Assembly: GCA_945902255.1 (NCBI GenBank)
Contig: CAMDMO010000067.1
Span: 1 to 8,487 of the forward strand
Direction of reading: 5' to 3'
Length of the DNA stretch: 8,487 bases
Origin: Rickettsia typhi
GTDB taxonomy: Bacteria; Pseudomonadota; Alphaproteobacteria; Rickettsiales; UBA1997
Numbering within the stretch: position 1 is the stretch's first letter; each line of letters starts with the position of its first letter. The translations under genes and the position numbers were made by a program. The notes beneath the pieces were generated by a model. That model saw only the letters and a list, made by a program, of their open reading frames with translations, was not told the origin of the DNA and searched no databases. This document shows, piece by piece, positions 6,295 through 8,487 of this stretch.

Positions 6295-7004
6295 AAAAAA
6301 TTTTTTAAAATTGGGAAATCGGCAAAAGTTATAGAATTTTTAAATCCAAAATTTTTTACATCAAAAAGAATTTCTTCGCTAAGACACACTATCTGTGAAT
6401 GCGCCAAATATTCAAGCAGATTATGCTTTTTTGCTAAATTAAAAAAAGTTTTAGCATTATTTTTTGAAAAAAGCAAAATATGAGAAAAGCGATTTTTGGA
6501 ACAAAATTCTAATAATTTTGGCGAAAAGCTGTTGATTTCAGTGGTTTCATAGGCAAGAATTTTTTTCACCTCAAAACCATATTTTTTTAATTCACCCTTA
6601 AAATCAAGAGTGATTTTTGAACCGTGCAAATAAATAACTAAGCCTTCTTTATTCAATTTAGATTTAATAATTAGATTTTTTAAATCTAATGCTGAACTTT
6701 TTTTTGGAAAAAAAACATTATTAAATCCATGACTCTCTAATATTTTTGCCGTTTTTATTCCAACTGCAAAAATTTTAGTATTTTTTGCTAAATTTAACTG
6801 ATTCAAAGCTTTAATAGCATTGGAGCTAGTTATAATCACAAAAGAAGTTTGTAAAATTTCTTCAGGTGAAATTTGTTTTTTTATCATGAAATTTTTAATC
6901 AAAAAAAGTGGCTCTACAAAAGCTTTAAAACCTTTATTTTCAATAATTTTGACCACTTCCTTTGCTTGATTCTTGGTTCTACTTACTAAAATATTTTGCA
7001 TCAT
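6291..7004 (-). CDS. hemD: Uroporphyrinogen-III synthase
   Basis: HemD cyclises hydroxymethylbilane to uroporphyrinogen III, inverting ring D, in cytosolic heme synthesis. At 237 residues it has the normal length for this poorly conserved family. Recognisable positions are ILVSRTKNQA at the N-terminus, FVIITSSNAIKAL (55-67), IFAVGIKTAKILESHGF (78-94), VIYLHGSK (123-130), KKYGFEVKKILAYET (140-154), ILLFSKNNAKTFF (176-188) and IVCLSEEILFDVKNFGF (205-221), in the order of the two-domain HEM4 fold. The start is one of two adjacent ATGs (7002-7004 or 6999-7001). It heads the hemD - mitofilin-like - hemY group and diverges from sucC. The coding sequence contains long A/T runs and a perfect hairpin near 6670-6715. 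The family is too variable for certainty from motifs alone, but the context strongly supports the call. Confidence 0.9.
   Translation of the reverse strand: MMQNILVSRTKNQAKEVVKIIENKGFKAFVEPLFLIKNFMIKKQISPEEILQTSFVIITSSNAIKALNQLNLAKNTKIFAVGIKTAKILESHGFNNVFFPKKSSALDLKNLIIKSKLNKEGLVIYLHGSKITLDFKGELKKYGFEVKKILAYETTEINSFSPKLLEFCSKNRFSHILLFSKNNAKTFFNLAKKHNLLEYLAHSQIVCLSEEILFDVKNFGFKNSITFADFPILKNFL
6670..6690. repeat. Perfect 9-bp inverted repeat inside hemD
   Basis: ATTAGATTT (6670-6678) and AAATCTAAT (6682-6690) are perfect reverse complements separated by TTT. It lies inside hemD, where it encodes part of the LDLKNLI segment, and is followed by a T8-GG-A8 run at 6698-6715. In AT-rich DNA this may be chance; no function is assigned. 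Confidence 0.6.
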
Positions 7005-7017
7005 TTTTAAAAATTTA

Positions 7018-7045
7018 TTGCCAAGTTAAATCATAAAGTTATCAT
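7018..7045 (+). promoter_or_regulatory. Candidate sigma-70-type promoter for sucC
   Basis: TTGCCA (7018-7023, five of six to TTGACA), a 16-base spacer and TATCAT (7040-7045, five of six to TATAAT) form the best promoter match I found in the window. Transcription would start near 7052, giving a leader of about 50 bases before the sucC ATG. No Shine-Dalgarno is evident before that ATG. Confidence 0.55.
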
Positions 7046-7065
7046 AGGCACCCTTATTTATCATC

Positions 7066-7080
7066 ATTGATCTCATCAAT
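7066..7080. repeat. Perfect 6-bp inverted repeat in the sucC leader
   Basis: ATTGAT (7066-7071), CTC, ATCAAT (7075-7080) form a perfect inverted repeat just downstream of the predicted transcription start of sucC and 20 bases before its ATG. It could be an operator half-site pair or a small leader hairpin, or chance. There is no following T-run, so it is not a terminator. Confidence 0.35.
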
Positions 7081-7100
7081 TTCAACTTAATATTTTCGAA

Positions 7101-8288
7101 ATGAATATCCATGAATATCAGGCTAAGAGTCTGTTAAAAAAATTCGGCGTTGCCTTTCCTGAAGGACATGCAGCTTTCAGCGTTCCTGAAGCAGTTGAAG
7201 CCGCTAAAACACTTGCAGCGTCTGACAATAAAGTTTTTGTTGTAAAGGCTCAAATTCACGCTGGCGGTCGCGGCAAAGGTGGTGGTGTTAAAGTTGTAAA
7301 ATCAATCGATGAAGTTAAGGATAAAGCTTCTCAAATCTTAGGAATGACCTTAATCACTCATCAAACTGGTCCTGAAGGCAGATTGGTAAAAAGATTATAT
7401 GTTGAAGCTGGATCAAATATTAAAAAAGAATACTACTTATCATTAGTGGTTGATCGCAAAACTAAATCAATAGTTTTTATGGCGTCAACTGAAGGTGGTG
7501 TTGAAATTGAAGAAGTTGCAGAAAAACATCCAGAAAAAATGATTTCTGTAACAGTTGATGTTGCATCGGGAATACAATCTTGTCATGCTCGCAAATTAGG
7601 ATTCGCCCTTGGATTTAAAGGCGAAGTTCTAAAAAAATTCAGCAAATTAGTTTTTGCTCTCTATAAAGCTTTTAATGAAACTGATTGCTCACAAATTGAA
7701 ATCAACCCTCTAGTTGAAACAGCTGAAGGTGATATTGTTGCCCTTGACGCTAAAATCAATTTTGATGACAACGCACTACATCGCCATGACGATATTAAAG
7801 AATTGCGCGATTTAGACGAGGAAGAACCTCTTGAAATTGAAGCTTCAAGATATGATCTAAATTATGTTAAAATGGACGGAAAAATTGGCTGTATGGTCAA
7901 TGGTGCCGGTCTTGCAATGGCTACAATGGATATTATCCAGCTTTATGGTTCATCTCCTGCAAATTTCTTAGATGTTGGTGGAGGAGCTACTCGTGAAAAA
8001 GTTACCGCAGCCTTTAAAATTATTCTCTCTGACCCAAATGTTAAAGGAATTTTGGTTAATATTTTTGGCGGAATTATGCGTTGCGATATTATTGCTAACG
8101 GCATCTTAGAAGCTGCAAAAGAAGTTAATTTAAGCGTACCATTAGTTGTGCGCCTCGAAGGAACTAATGTGGAATTAGGTAAAGAAATTCTAGCAAAATC
8201 TGGTTTAGCAATTATTGCCGCTAACGACCTATCTGACGCAGCGCAAAAAATTGTTAATGCAGTTAATGAAGCCAACTTGGCAAATTAA
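7101..8288 (+). CDS. sucC: Succinyl-CoA ligase (ADP-forming), beta subunit
   Basis: SucC carries the nucleotide-binding part of succinyl-CoA synthetase, which interconverts succinyl-CoA and succinate with substrate-level ATP formation in the TCA cycle. At 395 residues it matches the usual length of about 390. The typical start [17 protein letters not shown] leads into an ATP-grasp domain with [16 protein letters not shown] (49-64), [14 protein letters not shown] (101-114) and the metal-binding EINPLVET (200-207), plus Asp216 in [10 protein letters not shown]. The C-terminal ligase domain has [14 protein letters not shown] (264-277), [13 protein letters not shown] (289-301), [11 protein letters not shown] (319-329) and [10 protein letters not shown] (351-360). 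All expected motifs are present. The alpha-subunit gene sucD, usually next door, is not seen: a putative lipoprotein follows after 12 bp. The gene has its own promoter, divergent from hemD. Confidence 0.99.
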   Translation: MNIHEYQAKSLLKKFGVAFPEGHAAFSVPEAVEAAKTLAASDNKVFVVKAQIHAGGRGKGGGVKVVKSIDEVKDKASQILGMTLITHQTGPEGRLVKRLYVEAGSNIKKEYYLSLVVDRKTKSIVFMASTEGGVEIEEVAEKHPEKMISVTVDVASGIQSCHARKLGFALGFKGEVLKKFSKLVFALYKAFNETDCSQIEINPLVETAEGDIVALDAKINFDDNALHRHDDIKELRDLDEEEPLEIEASRYDLNYVKMDGKIGCMVNGAGLAMATMDIIQLYGSSPANFLDVGGGATREKVTAAFKIILSDPNVKGILVNIFGGIMRCDIIANGILEAAKEVNLSVPLVVRLEGTNVELGKEILAKSGLAIIAANDLSDAAQKIVNAVNEANLAN

Positions 8289-8300
8289 ATAATAAAATTT

Positions 8301-8487
8301 ATGAAAAAAATATTATCATTGTTAGCAATATTATCTTTAGCTAATTGCGCTTCAGATCTTACCGCTCCAAGAGATCCAAAAATAAAAGGTAAAATTGATA
8401 AATCAGCTTTACTTTATATCGACAAGAAAATGGATCGTAGTTATGTTGTTACTTCAGAAGCCGAATCTTTTGAATTTAACATCTCCA
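8301..8487 (+). CDS. Putative lipoprotein, N-terminal part (cut by the window end)
   Basis: This open frame starts at ATG 8301 and continues without a stop to the window end, giving 62 codons. It begins with a Lys-Lys and a hydrophobic stretch (MKKILSLLAILSLANCAS), a typical lipoprotein signal peptide with Cys16 as the lipidation site. The residue just before the Cys is Asn, where Gly, Ala or Ser is usual, so the lipobox is atypical. The mature part starts SDLTAPRDPKIKGKIDKSAL and is polar. I do not recognise the family. It starts 12 bp after sucC on the same strand, with no terminator between, so it is probably co-transcribed. Its 3' end lies outside the window. Confidence 0.7.
   Translation, partial: MKKILSLLAILSLANCASDLTAPRDPKIKGKIDKSALLYIDKKMDRSYVVTSEAESFEFNIS

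Noticed and set aside
6295..6306. A6T6 palindrome at the hemD/mitofilin-like junction
   Set aside because: A simple AT-run palindrome is expected by chance in this base composition.
6268..6483. 71-codon plus-strand open frame
   Set aside because: Antisense to the end of hemD and the start of the mitofilin-like gene; no independent support.
7943..8275. 110-codon minus-strand open frame inside sucC
   Set aside because: Antisense shadow of the strongly conserved sucC C-terminal domain.

Overview
The window looks like a strongly AT-rich alphaproteobacterial genome, most likely an intracellular or otherwise host-associated lineage (Rickettsiales or Holosporales type). The evidence is the AT bias and A/T homopolymer runs, the tight gene packing with stop/start overlaps, the hemD - mitofilin-like - hemY order typical of alphaproteobacteria, and an ankyrin-repeat gene. 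The taxonomic placement is inference; no rRNA or other marker is present.

Layout, left to right. (1) Positions 59-4267, minus strand: an apparent operon transcribed right to left. dapD (lysine/peptidoglycan precursor synthesis) is followed by a five-helix membrane protein resembling the MbhD/MbhE-like C-terminal part of MrpA antiporter subunits, then pyrD (quinone-linked dihydroorotate dehydrogenase), then an ankyrin-repeat gene. The first three genes are joined by 1-bp and 4-bp stop/start overlaps. The ankyrin gene starts 17 bp after pyrD. It has a caspase-like His-Gly/Cys N-terminal region and is cut by one in-frame TAA at 428-430; more ankyrin sequence continues in the same frame down to position 59. 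(2) Positions 4268-4367: a divergent promoter region. (3) Positions 4368-4724, plus strand: a small unrecognised two-helix membrane protein whose 3' end overlaps the end of hemY. (4) Positions 4721-7004, minus strand: hemD, a Mic60/mitofilin-like gene and a short hemY, again tightly coupled. (5) Positions 7005-7100: a divergent intergenic region with a good sigma-70-like promoter for sucC and a perfect inverted repeat. (6) Positions 7101-8487, plus strand: sucC, followed after 12 bp not by sucD but by the start of a putative lipoprotein that runs off the window.

Most of the content is housekeeping: the TCA cycle (sucC), heme synthesis (hemD and the linked membrane genes), pyrimidine synthesis (pyrD) and the diaminopimelate pathway (dapD). 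The accessory element is the caspase-like/ankyrin protein, a candidate host-interaction protein that now appears interrupted. It is the most interesting part of the window. I saw no rRNA, tRNA, CRISPR array or transposase.
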